Positions 18,380 through 27,047 of a DNA stretch of 64,000 bases are shown piece after piece. A model generated the notes under the pieces. It was not told where the DNA came from. It made no database searches and saw only the letters and a program-made list of their open reading frames with translations. The position numbers and the translations under genes were made by a program. Source of the DNA: Desulfopila_A sp964446655 (GTDB lineage: Bacteria > Desulfobacterota > Desulfobulbia > Desulfobulbales > Desulfocapsaceae); NCBI GenBank assembly GCA_964446655.1, contig CAYUPL010000006.1, positions 1-64,000 of the forward strand. Reading direction: 5' to 3'. The first letter of the stretch is position 1. Each line of letters begins with the position of its first letter.

Positions 18380-20717
18380 GCTGTAAACCTCCTATTATAA
18401 TCTGGCCGAAAGAAATACCACCATCATTGATTGGTACCTTCCGTCCGGTAAATACCCGCAGGCCCTGTTTTTGCAGAATGTAAAAGAGTCCTTCCAGTAA
18501 GAGACGGTTCTGCATGCAGCCGCCGGAAAGGACAATGACATCTGTGGTATGCTGAGCGGCAAGGTTCTTGACGAGCTTTGCTATGGTACAGACCAGCTCA
18601 AAGTGGAAATCAAGAGCAATTTGCGAAACATTAACTCCTTTTGTTCTTTTATCCATCACCACCTTAACAAATTCCTGGGAAATAATCTCCCATTTACCAC
18701 TGGAGGAGAAGAAAAATGATGCCCGCTGGTCCGCCATGAGACTATCCAGCTGCTTTGGCCATCCACTGGTAAGTGCTCGTGTGGCGATGCTCTCCAGTTC
18801 CATGGCGGCATGGCCCTCAAAATCGCTGCGTAGACGCAGGTCGAGCAGTGCCGCTACGGCATCGAAAAGCCTGCCGCAGCTTGAGGTCAGGGGTGCGTTA
18901 AAACCATTTTCCACCATATCCACCAGAATCTCTCTCTGGGTGGCGTTGACGGTGCGCAACAAAGGTGGAAGATACTTCTCCTCGTGGCAGTCTAGACCAT
19001 AGATCTGATACAGTGAGGCAAGGGCCATTCGCCAGGGTTCCTCGGCAGCCTTGTCCCCTCCCGGCAAAGGGAGATATTGCAAGTGGCCGAGACGTTCAAA
19101 CTCCGTCAATGTGCTGAGAAGAATTTCACCGCCCCAGATGGTTCTGTCGAGACCATAGCCGGTTCCGTCGAGGACAATCGCCAGAGCCTCTGTGAGTCCA
19201 TGTTCCGCCATAACGGCCACAGCATGAGCGTGGTGATGCTGCACCTTGTAGACTGGAATCTTCTGTTCATCGGCAAAACGTGAACTCAGGTAATCGGGAT
19301 GAAGATCGCGGACATAGATTTCGGGCTCGATTTCAAAAACCTGTTGATGATGCTTGACGGATTCGAGGTAGAATTCATAGGTTTCCTGGTTGAATAAGTC
19401 ACCTATATGTTGACTTAAAAAAGCAAAATTATCTCTTGCCAGACAAAAGGTCGATTTCAAGCCGCCGCCGCACCCAAGAACGCGGGGGAGTTGCTGGATG
19501 ACCAGGAGTGGTTCCGGGCTGTATCCTCGGGCTCGACGAAAAATGACCAGATCATTTTCCATCTTTTTGACGACTGAATCATCTACCCGGGTGAGGATTT
19601 CACGATTATGGAGAAGAAAGAAATCCGCGATTTGAGAAAGTTGTTCCAGGGCCGACTCATTGGATATGCAAATAGGCCGGCCGCTCGTATTACCGCTTGT
19701 CATAACCAGGGCGGTGGGACATTCTGGGTGGTGGAAGAGCAGGTGATGCAGGGGGGTGTAGGGCAGCATTACACCAATGTCTTCAATGCCCGGACTGAGG
19801 TTTGGACTCATTACCTGGGTATCACGTCGCCGTAAGAGCACAATAGGGTGTCTGGGGCTAAGCAGTTCTGCTTTTTCCACGGCAGACACGTGACACATGG
19901 CTTCAACTGCAGCAAGGTCTTTGACCATGATGGCCAGAGGTTTGGTCGGTCTGTTCTTTCGCTGGCGGAGCAAGTTGATTGCCTTGGCGCTGCATCCGTT
20001 GACAGCAAGGTGAAATCCCCCCAGGCCGCGTATGGCAACAATGCTGTCCCGGCAAAGGGCAGTTACGGCCGCGTCCACAGGGCTATTGCAGTCTATGCGT
20101 TTTCCATAACGATCGTGCCAGTTTATCTGTGGACCACATTCGGGGCAGGCGTTGGGTTGAGCATGAAAACGTCTGTTGGAAGGGTCATTATATTCTTTGG
20201 TGCAGGCGGGACACATCGGGAAAACCTTCATGGAGGTTTTCTGTCTGTCGTAGGGCAGGGTTGCAATGATGGTGAAACGCGGCCCGCAGTTGGTACAGTT
20301 GATAAAAGGGTAGTGGTAGCGCCTGTCTGAGGGAGTATTCAGCTCTTCCAGACAGTCATCACAAAGAGCAATATCAGCAGGGATGGCGGTATTGGCAGTG
20401 TATCCGGATTCGCTGGCCAGAATGCGAAAGTCGGCAGGAGAGGAAAAAGGTTTTTCAATTGACACTTCCTCCAGGGCAAGAATTCGCGCCAGAGGAGGAG
20501 CATCACTTTGTATTCGGACGATGAAGCTCTGCAGCGATTGCTGGTCGGCGAAGGCCTGAATAAAAACTCCGGTACTGCTGTTACGTACAGTACCGGAAAT
20601 GTTAAGCTGTGCCGCTAAGTTGTAAATAAAGGGGCGAAAACCGACACCTTGTACAATCCCGTGAATACGGAGCTCGACCCCTTTGATTTCAGACTTTTTT
20701 ATGCTTGAATTTGTCAC
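18336..20717 (-). CDS. hypF: Carbamoyltransferase HypF
   Basis: 793 aa, a usual HypF length. It carbamoylates the HypE C-terminal Cys from carbamoyl phosphate. Domain order: acylphosphatase with GIVQGVGFRPF (residues about 12-95), two zinc fingers (CDDCLEEL/CTNCGPRF and CPACTKEY/CPECGP), YrdC-like domain with the LRQRKNRPTKPLA region, and a Kae1-like carbamoyltransferase domain with HHHAHAVAVMAEHG, LDGTGYG and LSGGCMQN. The start appears to be GTG 20717, which overlaps the end of the cytochrome gene by 29 bases. The 3' end overlaps hypC. Confidence 0.95.
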   Translation of the reverse strand: MTNSSIKKSEIKGVELRIHGIVQGVGFRPFIYNLAAQLNISGTVRNSSTGVFIQAFADQQSLQSFIVRIQSDAPPLARILALEEVSIEKPFSSPADFRILASESGYTANTAIPADIALCDDCLEELNTPSDRRYHYPFINCTNCGPRFTIIATLPYDRQKTSMKVFPMCPACTKEYNDPSNRRFHAQPNACPECGPQINWHDRYGKRIDCNSPVDAAVTALCRDSIVAIRGLGGFHLAVNGCSAKAINLLRQRKNRPTKPLAIMVKDLAAVEAMCHVSAVEKAELLSPRHPIVLLRRRDTQVMSPNLSPGIEDIGVMLPYTPLHHLLFHHPECPTALVMTSGNTSGRPICISNESALEQLSQIADFFLLHNREILTRVDDSVVKKMENDLVIFRRARGYSPEPLLVIQQLPRVLGCGGGLKSTFCLARDNFAFLSQHIGDLFNQETYEFYLESVKHHQQVFEIEPEIYVRDLHPDYLSSRFADEQKIPVYKVQHHHAHAVAVMAEHGLTEALAIVLDGTGYGLDRTIWGGEILLSTLTEFERLGHLQYLPLPGGDKAAEEPWRMALASLYQIYGLDCHEEKYLPPLLRTVNATQREILVDMVENGFNAPLTSSCGRLFDAVAALLDLRLRSDFEGHAAMELESIATRALTSGWPKQLDSLMADQRASFFFSSSGKWEIISQEFVKVVMDKRTKGVNVSQIALDFHFELVCTIAKLVKNLAAQHTTDVIVLSGGCMQNRLLLEGLFYILQKQGLRVFTGRKVPINDGGISFGQIIIGGLQHVSRHTHAGHQSNW

Positions 20718-21333
20718 CTGTAAATATGGAAGAGACTAATCCTTCCGGCTCCTTTAGGTCGTTCCAGATGACCAGATAGACATGAATCAAGGCAAAGATC
20801 ATGAACCACCACATAAGAAGATGGTGGATAAACCTGGCATTCTGCTGGCTGGCGAAAATGGTTACGCCCCAGGATTGCCATGTCACAGCTTCCGGGAAAA
20901 GCAGATAAAAACCGCTGACCAGCTGGAAAACGGCGGCCAGAATGGTGATAACATAGGTTAATCCGGCAAGCACGTTGTGACCTAATCTGTCATCGTGCTG
21001 GTCGCTGATGTAGCTGTACTGCAGCAACGTGCGGAAAAAATTATTGATGTTCCGACCTGTTATGGGCAGAGCGTCGGTAATTCTTTCCTGGGCATTACCA
21101 AAAATATAGAGAAATATCCTGGTCAGTACTGCTGCGGTAAAGACATACCCGGCAACGAAATGAATAAATCTCATCCAGGCCATTGGCCATCCCATACTGC
21201 CTTCCTGCAGGGTATTGGTCCAAGGGTTATTGATATAGAAACCTGTCACCACGAGGAAAATGATCGAGAGAGCAAAGGCCCAGTGGTAGAGCCGGAGTAG
21301 TATGCTCCAGCATTTTTTCTTTTCGTACGTCAT
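20689..21333 (-). CDS. hyaC: [NiFe] hydrogenase b-type cytochrome subunit
   Basis: 214 aa. Integral membrane diheme cytochrome b that passes electrons from the periplasmic hydrogenase to the quinone pool. Four main hydrophobic segments are visible (about 15-35, 60-82, 120-145, 170-190), with heme-ligand His candidates in RLYHWA, RFIHFVAG and the MWWFMIFALIHVY stretch. GGAGG lies just upstream of the ATG. The position directly after hyaB matches hyaABC/hupSLC operons. The C-terminal 29 bases overlap the hypF start. Confidence 0.94.
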   Translation of the reverse strand: MTYEKKKCWSILLRLYHWAFALSIIFLVVTGFYINNPWTNTLQEGSMGWPMAWMRFIHFVAGYVFTAAVLTRIFLYIFGNAQERITDALPITGRNINNFFRTLLQYSYISDQHDDRLGHNVLAGLTYVITILAAVFQLVSGFYLLFPEAVTWQSWGVTIFASQQNARFIHHLLMWWFMIFALIHVYLVIWNDLKEPEGLVSSIFTGDKFKHKKV

Positions 21334-21381
21334 AATTACCTCCTTGCGGTTTGATCCGTGTAAAAAAGGTTCATGTCAGAC

Positions 21382-23082
21382 TTACAGGGCCTTAACTTTG
21401 ACAACTTCTTTACCTTCCGGATCCAGCATATGAACTGCGCAGGCAATACATGGGTCGAAAGAATGAATGGTTCTCAGAACTTCTAGAGGCTTCTCGGCAT
21501 CGGCAATCGGGTTGCCCATAAGGGAAGCTTCATAGGGACCTAACTGACCTTCGGCATCGCGTGGACCGGCATTCCAGGTTGAAGGAACGACACACTGGTA
21601 GTTTTTGATTTTTCCATCCTGAATAACGATCCAGTGAGACAGGAGGCCGCGAGGTGCTTCATGAACGCCGACACCTTTTTGCTCACCTTTCGGGAAGGTA
21701 GGTGGATTGAAAATTTCAAGATCACCGGTTGCGATATTGTTAACCAGAAGATCCCAGTGTTTCAGGGCCAGCTCAGCCATCATGGAGGCGCGCACCGCAC
21801 GTGCCGCATGTCGTCCGATGGTAGAGTGGAGAATCTCAGGGCCGACATTGACGCCGGCTACGGCACTGATTTTACCAAGCGCCGCATCAACGTTTTTAAC
21901 AGTCATTTCATGACCGAGGGCATAGCCGACAACGAGCTGGGCAAGTGGACCGACCTGCATGGGTTTGCCCTGGAAACGTGGCGCCTTCAGCCAGGTGTAC
22001 CGACCTTCGTCCTGGAAGTCGGTGTATTTCGGTTCGGTATCCTCTTCCCATGGGTGCCTTGACCAATCACCGTCATACCAGGCTCTGGCGATGGATTCTT
22101 CAACATTTGATTTGAAGTACTCATCGCTGATGCTGGAGATAGGCTTTACGGTACCAAGATCGCCGTTCATGACGGTTCCGCCGGGCAGATCAAACTGTGT
22201 GCCGGCGGCATCAAGGAACATGTCCGGTGCGGCAAGGTAGTTGGTTACCCCGGCGCCGTAAGGCAACCACTCTTTGTAGAGCGCGCCGACGGCAACCACG
22301 TCGGTGAGATAAACATTGTTTATAAAACCCTGTACTTCTTCCACCAGCTGTTTGACAAAGTACAATCTTTCCGCGTTCAGGGCATTGGCGCTGTCCGGAT
22401 TAATGGCACAGGTGACGCCGCCGACGGAGAGATTCTGGATATGAGGATTTTTGCCGGAGATAATAGCAAGTGCCTGGGTGGCTTTTCTCTGGTAATCAAG
22501 GGCTTCGAGGTAATGCGAAACGGCCATGAGGTTGGCTTCGGGTGGAAGCTTCATGGCAGAGTGTCCCCAGTATGCATTGGCAAAGGGGCCAAGCTGACCA
22601 CTGGCCACCAGGCCTTTGAGTTTGTCCTTGACGGCCTGGAAGCGTTTGGCACTGTTGCCCGGCCAATCGGAGAGTGTTTCGGCCAACCGTGATGTGGCCG
22701 CGGGATCGGCATCAAGGGCTGAAACCACGTCGACCCAGTCAAGGGCGGACAAGGCGTAAAAATGAACAATGTGATCATGCAGCGCGTGAATTGACTGCAC
22801 CATATTCCTGATATATTGGGCGTTGAGCGGGATTTCGAGGTCAAGTGCATCTTCTACTGCGCGTACCGATGCGAGTCCGTGTACGGTTGTACATACGCCG
22901 CAGATGCGTTGCACGAATAGCCATGCATCGCGGGGATCGCGTCCTTTCAGGATGTTTTCAAGGCCACGGAACATCTGGCCGGATGACCACGCTTTGGTGA
23001 TCTCTCCCCCATCAACTTCCACGTCTACTCTCAAGTGTCCCTCGATCCTGGTTAGCGGATCAATGGTGATTCGTTGAGCCAT
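21382..23082 (-). CDS. hyaB: [NiFe] hydrogenase large (catalytic) subunit
   Basis: 566 aa. Binds the Ni-Fe(CN)2CO centre. The four Ni/Fe Cys ligands are C61 and C64 in RICGVC and C545 and C548 in DPCIAC, with H551 as the cleavage-site His. Exactly 15 residues follow H551, the peptide removed by the HyaD protease. Both codons at each site are Cys, so this is not a [NiFeSe] enzyme. I chose ATG 23082 (MAQRITIDP) over the longer frame because it follows GGAGGTTCAACAC and matches the family N-terminus. It forms a Tat-exported heterodimer with HyaA. Confidence 0.97.
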   Translation of the reverse strand: MAQRITIDPLTRIEGHLRVDVEVDGGEITKAWSSGQMFRGLENILKGRDPRDAWLFVQRICGVCTTVHGLASVRAVEDALDLEIPLNAQYIRNMVQSIHALHDHIVHFYALSALDWVDVVSALDADPAATSRLAETLSDWPGNSAKRFQAVKDKLKGLVASGQLGPFANAYWGHSAMKLPPEANLMAVSHYLEALDYQRKATQALAIISGKNPHIQNLSVGGVTCAINPDSANALNAERLYFVKQLVEEVQGFINNVYLTDVVAVGALYKEWLPYGAGVTNYLAAPDMFLDAAGTQFDLPGGTVMNGDLGTVKPISSISDEYFKSNVEESIARAWYDGDWSRHPWEEDTEPKYTDFQDEGRYTWLKAPRFQGKPMQVGPLAQLVVGYALGHEMTVKNVDAALGKISAVAGVNVGPEILHSTIGRHAARAVRASMMAELALKHWDLLVNNIATGDLEIFNPPTFPKGEQKGVGVHEAPRGLLSHWIVIQDGKIKNYQCVVPSTWNAGPRDAEGQLGPYEASLMGNPIADAEKPLEVLRTIHSFDPCIACAVHMLDPEGKEVVKVKAL

Positions 23083-23186
23083 GTGTTGAACCTCCGTAAA
23101 ATAAGATAGTATCGAAAGCAAACATCTCGATAGTTACTCTGCCTTCGATCTAATATTGCATTAATTTATTGTATAAAACGAACGAA

Positions 23187-24269
23187 TTAACTTTCGTCCT
23201 GATTTTTTCCTTTGACCAGGCGCTTGCCAATACCAACTGCGGCATGGATACCTACCGCTGCAGCAGTGACACCTAGAACCTTACGACCGACGCTGTCTGC
23301 ATCTGCAATGATTCCGGCACCCGGTATTTTGACGTTAGGCAGTCTTTCATAAAACGGAGTCATGGTATCCCAGAAGTTGGGCTCTGTGCAGCCGATGCAA
23401 CCATGACCGGCACTTACCGGCCACACTTCTACATCGTTGAAGCGGACAGAGGGACAGTTTGCAAAGGTTTCAGGGCCTTTACAACCGACTTTGTAAAGGC
23501 AATGACCTACCTTGTGATGCTCATCACCGAATTGCTCAACGAAACGGCCTTCGTCAAAATGAGGACGTCGTTCACAATGGTCATGAATACGTCTGCCATA
23601 GGCAAAAAGCGGTCGACCAAGGCTGTCGAGGGCCGGCAGACGATTGAATGTGAGGTAATGCAGAATTGTGCCAAGCAAGCATATAGGGTTGGGAGGACAT
23701 CCCGGAATATTGACGACCGGAACACCTGATACCAAATCCTTGACGCCGACGGCGCCGGTTGGATTCGGAGATGCTGCCTGGATACCGCCATATGCGGCAC
23801 AGGAGCCGACGGCGATAACGGCTGCAGCTTTCGGGGCGACGTCAGCCAGTATGTCAACAGCAGTTTGGCCGGCAATCTTGCAGTAAATGCCATCTTCGGC
23901 TGTAGGAATACCGCCTTCGACAACGCAGATGAATTTACCTTCGTAATTTTTGATGGTTTCGTGCAGTAAGTGCTCTGCCTGATGGCCTGCCGCAGCCATT
24001 ACCGTTTCATGGTAATCGAGCGAAATGACATCTAAAAGCAGGCGAGCGAGATCCGGGTGAGAGCCGCGGAGCAGAATTTCAGTGCACCCTGTACATTCCT
24101 GAAAGTGGAGCCAGACCACTGGTGGGCGCTGGGCTGTGGTTGCCGCTTCGACAAGCTTGGGGATCATAGTTTCCGAAAGCCCCAGGGCTGCCGCAACCAT
24201 TGTGCAACCCTTCAGGAAACCGCGCCGATTTAATTGCGGATCCAGAGTTGTGTTTACCGTGTCTGCCAT
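23187..24269 (-). CDS. hyaA: [NiFe] hydrogenase small subunit, Tat-exported
   Basis: 360 aa. Carries three Fe-S clusters that move electrons from the active site to the cytochrome. A Tat signal NRRGFLKG at residues 14-21 is followed by a hydrophobic stretch. Cluster motifs: ECTGCTE, VGSCAAYGG, GCPPNP, HDHCERRPHF, the CLYKVGCKGP stretch and GCIGC. A C-terminal hydrophobic helix (GVTAAAVGIHAAVGIG) anchors it in the membrane. First gene of a ten-gene operon. The ATG follows AGGAGGTTGAT. Classed as a group 1, membrane-bound uptake type by these features. The exact subgroup needs phylogeny. Confidence 0.97.
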   Translation of the reverse strand: MADTVNTTLDPQLNRRGFLKGCTMVAAALGLSETMIPKLVEAATTAQRPPVVWLHFQECTGCTEILLRGSHPDLARLLLDVISLDYHETVMAAAGHQAEHLLHETIKNYEGKFICVVEGGIPTAEDGIYCKIAGQTAVDILADVAPKAAAVIAVGSCAAYGGIQAASPNPTGAVGVKDLVSGVPVVNIPGCPPNPICLLGTILHYLTFNRLPALDSLGRPLFAYGRRIHDHCERRPHFDEGRFVEQFGDEHHKVGHCLYKVGCKGPETFANCPSVRFNDVEVWPVSAGHGCIGCTEPNFWDTMTPFYERLPNVKIPGAGIIADADSVGRKVLGVTAAAVGIHAAVGIGKRLVKGKNQDES

Positions 24270-24428
24270 ATCAACCTCCTATTGCTGTTACAACAATTTT
24301 GCGCAATGCGCGATTGCACCGACGTCTCGTCGATTGAGTTGAAACAAAACAGAATACCACTTTCGCTCTCGCTATATATTGGCCCAGTCTCTCCCTGTGC
24401 AAGTTGTGCGAGCGTCCATGCCGTTCTG

Positions 24429-24434
24429 ATTATA
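24429..24434 (-). promoter_or_regulatory. Candidate -10 box of the hydrogenase operon
   Basis: The minus strand reads TATAAT here, about 160 bases upstream of hyaA. There is no good -35 hexamer at 16-18 bases, so the promoter, if real, may need an activator. This is a guess from motif alone. Confidence 0.3.
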
Positions 24435-24483
24435 CTGATACTAGTGTAGACTTTTGATGTAAAAGGGAAAAAAAGTCAAACAA

Positions 24484-24501
24484 AAAGGGGGACGGTCCTC
24501 A
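24484..24501. repeat. Short REP-like inverted repeat, copy 2
   Basis: AAAGGGGGACGGTCCTCA. Its reverse complement matches the repeat at 887-905 apart from one gap and a few transitions. Both copies are intergenic. Confidence 0.35.
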
Positions 24502-24595
24502 TAAATAATTCTTAATGAAAGCATAAAAAAAATATAACGAAGCGAGAAGTATTGCAATACCGGTAGGATGAGAAGCAGGATTTGGAGGAAGAGTT

Positions 24596-24736
24596 ATGTC
24601 GGATCGTCATATGGTAAGGATAACCATTGTCAGTGTAGGCAATAATACCAACTTGTCAAGGGGTGTTATTTGCGAAAGCCGAAAACCCCACCCTTCTTTT
24701 TTGGTGAAAAGGCCGGGCGTGATTTTTTTTTCCTAA
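24596..24736 (+). CDS. Short ORF with strong ribosome site, possible gene remnant
   Basis: 46 codons (MSDRHMVRITIVSVGNN...). GGAGGAAGAG stands 4 bases before the ATG, as strong a site as any gene here. The reading frame runs antisense into the last 71 bases of pcnB, so its second half probably reflects pcnB sequence and not protein selection. It may be the stump of a deleted gene. I do not recognise the protein. Confidence 0.25.
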   Translation: MSDRHMVRITIVSVGNNTNLSRGVICESRKPHPSFLVKRPGVIFFS

Positions 24737-26024
24737 AACCAGCCGTCTGAGGAGGGGCCGGTTCACTGGGGAGATTTCCGTCAACGATTTCCTCCAGAAT
24801 ATTCGCGCCTTCTTTTTCCTTATTGATTAGTTGATGGAGTTGACAGAAGAGCAGGCAATCGCGATAGTAGCTTTTCTTTTTGAGCCACTTCGGCCAAGAG
24901 TCATTTTGCACAAAGTGCACAAATTGAGGCAAGTTGCCGAGCAGGGTGACCATCTCCTGGCGAGTTGAGCGACGTAAGTTGAGCTGCCTGCCCAGCAACT
25001 CGTCGATTTCCCGGCGAAGTTTTTTAGAGAGTTGAAAGACGCCGGGACCTTTGAGTCTGAGGCGGGACAGGTTCAATGTTACTTCAGCCCAAGGGAGGAG
25101 TAAAAGGGCCAGAACGAAATGTTTGGGCAACAGGCGGCCTTGGCTTTGATCTGCCCTGTGGCTGATGCCATCGAGGATTTTCATGATGGATTTCATCTGC
25201 TCAAGGCAATTGGATTGAGAAGGAGTGGCTTTATAGAGGCAGTTGCGATAGAAAGGAAAAATAGCAAAAAACAGTTCTGAATTAACGGCCAGGTCAAACC
25301 ATGGAGCACTGGACCCTCCGTAGAGATCTTTATAGAGTTCATCCCGGATTCTGGATGGCGGGCAGAGAGTAAGCTTATGATGGTTGCCCCGGATGGCTTT
25401 CCAGGTATCGTCTTCTATAGTAAACCCGGTTCGGGCAGAGTGGCGGATGGCGCGCATCATCCTGACCGGATCGTGGGTGACGCGTCTGTCCGGATCGCCG
25501 ATTATTCGAATGCGGCAATTGTCGAGATCTTGAACACCGCCGACGTAGTCGATTATGGTATTGTTTTCCAGTTCGTAAAAGAGGGAGTTGATAGAAAGAT
25601 CACGCCGTTGTGCGTCCTCGGGCAGGTTGCCGTAGGTGTTATTCGGTGCCAACACCGCTTCGGGTCCATCAAGGTCATGCTCGCTCAGTGATCTGAGGGT
25701 TGAAATTTCGATGACTTTTCCTGCCTTGAAAAAGACCTGAACGAGCCGAAAACGTCGGCCTATGGTGGAGCTGTTGGGGAAAAGACGGCGTATCTGGCCG
25801 GGACGGGCATCTGTGCTGATGTCAAAATCTTTAGGGGCTTTGCCGAGGTAGAGATCACGTACACCACCGCCAACCAGGTAACTGGAAAAACCTGCCTGGT
25901 TGAGCTTGCGCATAACAAATACGGCATCTTTGTCAACCATGCTTTGCCGGATGGGATGGGTCTCTTCAGAAACAACGAGAGGTTCCGCCGGAACGAGAAT
26001 TTCAGAGGCAATACCGGTCATCAT
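24666..26024 (-). CDS. pcnB: Poly(A) polymerase I-type nucleotidyltransferase
   Basis: 452 aa. Class II nucleotidyltransferase: LVGGGVRDLYLG, then the metal-binding DFD in PKDFDISTDA, IGRRFRLVQVFF and the RRDLSINSLFYE motif. The R-R-F-R version of the IGRRF motif and the basic C-terminal tail (KKKSRPAFSPKKKGG) favour PcnB (adds 3' A tails that promote RNA decay) over a CCA-adding enzyme, but the two are closely related. Start ATG 26024 or 26021. No clear SD. It lies 36 bases after the nitronate-monooxygenase-like gene. Confidence 0.85.
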   Translation of the reverse strand: MMTGIASEILVPAEPLVVSEETHPIRQSMVDKDAVFVMRKLNQAGFSSYLVGGGVRDLYLGKAPKDFDISTDARPGQIRRLFPNSSTIGRRFRLVQVFFKAGKVIEISTLRSLSEHDLDGPEAVLAPNNTYGNLPEDAQRRDLSINSLFYELENNTIIDYVGGVQDLDNCRIRIIGDPDRRVTHDPVRMMRAIRHSARTGFTIEDDTWKAIRGNHHKLTLCPPSRIRDELYKDLYGGSSAPWFDLAVNSELFFAIFPFYRNCLYKATPSQSNCLEQMKSIMKILDGISHRADQSQGRLLPKHFVLALLLLPWAEVTLNLSRLRLKGPGVFQLSKKLRREIDELLGRQLNLRRSTRQEMVTLLGNLPQFVHFVQNDSWPKWLKKKSYYRDCLLFCQLHQLINKEKEGANILEEIVDGNLPSEPAPPQTAGFRKKKSRPAFSPKKKGGVFGFRK

Positions 26025-26060
26025 GCAAAGGAAAAATGGTGGTTGGAGAACAGATTTTTC

Positions 26061-27047
26061 TCATGAGGTTGGGGCGAACCCTTTTCCTTCCTTGTAGACC
26101 GATTCGGCCTCTCTGGTAAAGGTCTCAAATATCTCGGCAACGGTGAGTATCGATTTCATTTTGTAGGTATTTTCTCCTGAAAAAACAAGGCCTTCTTCGA
26201 TGTTTCCATCTTTTGACATTTTGAGGCGTTCGTTGATACAGTAATGATGGTCACATTTTTTCAAGCAGAGGAAATCACATCGTTTGCTGGAGAGGTCGTC
26301 GCCTCTGGCGAGCGACTGAACAAAGGGGGTGTTGATAGCACGTCCGGGCAGACCAACCGGAGATGTCGTCAGGACAATGTCCTCCCGGCGTGCATTGAGA
26401 AAAGCCTGTTTATAGTTATCGGAAACGTCACATTCCTTGCTGAGTACAAAGCGAGAGGCGATCTGGATACCGTCGGCGCCATATTTGTCCATCATTTCGG
26501 CCATTTCATAGCCGTTGGTAATGCCACCTGCGGCAATAAGCGGTATCTTTTTGACGGCATCGCGGATGGGAGGGAAGATTTCTCGGAGAGGGAGGGTGGT
26601 GCCGAGATGTCCACCAGCTTCCTTTGCCTCTGCAATAATTGCTGCGGCACCAAGGCGTTCTGCCAGGGTGGCGAGCTTGGGAGAAGAAACGATCATAACA
26701 ATGGGGGTATTTTTCTCTTGGCCGATTTTAAAAATATCTCTGGAAAAACCGGCCCCGGTGACAATCATGTCTACGCCAGCATCAATGGATGCCACGACCA
26801 GATCGTAAAAATTCTTCATGGCGTACATGATATTGACGCCGATTATGCCGCTGGTCTGGGATTTGGCGCGGCGGATATCTTCCTGTAATTCTTCTTCGGG
26901 TAAGCCCGAACCGCCGATAATGCCGATTCCACCGCAGTCTGCCACCGGAGCAGCAAGAGAGGAAGTGGACACTCTGATGGACATGCCTCCCTGCATAAGA
27001 GGCACAGGCGCTATGAGATCGGCTATTTTAAGAGATGGTAACTTCAT
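26061..27047 (-). CDS. Nitronate monooxygenase / 2-nitropropane dioxygenase family FMN protein
   Basis: 328 aa TIM-barrel flavoprotein of the NMO/FabK superfamily. Signatures: PLMQGGMSIRVS at the N-terminus, GGIGIIGGSG, AEAKEAGGHLGT (phosphate/FMN binding, with the AGGH core) and PLIAAGGITNG. The C-terminal CDFLCLKKCDHHYC Cys cluster is found in a subset of bacterial members and might bind metal. The physiological substrate is not known. FabK-like enoyl reductase activity is less likely. Confidence 0.85.
   Translation of the reverse strand: MKLPSLKIADLIAPVPLMQGGMSIRVSTSSLAAPVADCGGIGIIGGSGLPEEELQEDIRRAKSQTSGIIGVNIMYAMKNFYDLVVASIDAGVDMIVTGAGFSRDIFKIGQEKNTPIVMIVSSPKLATLAERLGAAAIIAEAKEAGGHLGTTLPLREIFPPIRDAVKKIPLIAAGGITNGYEMAEMMDKYGADGIQIASRFVLSKECDVSDNYKQAFLNARREDIVLTTSPVGLPGRAINTPFVQSLARGDDLSSKRCDFLCLKKCDHHYCINERLKMSKDGNIEEGLVFSGENTYKMKSILTVAEIFETFTREAESVYKEGKGFAPTS

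Larger units (their letters stand above)
24270..24665. other. Intergenic region upstream of the hydrogenase operon
   Basis: 396 bases between hyaA and the 3' end of pcnB. It contains a TATAAT box for the minus strand, two small inverted repeats in the transcribed leader (GCAAT/ATTGC at 24303-24317 and CGACG/CGTCG at 24320-24332), a REP-like sequence at 24484-24501, and a short plus-strand ORF from 24596 with a strong ribosome site. No sigma-54 site with correct spacing was found. Confidence 0.55.

Noticed and set aside
21382..23082. [NiFeSe] hydrogenase (Sec in the large subunit)
   Set aside because: All four metal-ligand positions are Cys codons (C61, C64, C545, C548), and no in-frame UGA interrupts the gene.
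24390..24420. Possible sigma-54 promoter of the hydrogenase operon
   Set aside because: On the minus strand the elements CTCGCAC and TTGC occur, but the spacing between the GC and GG doublets is about two bases too short.
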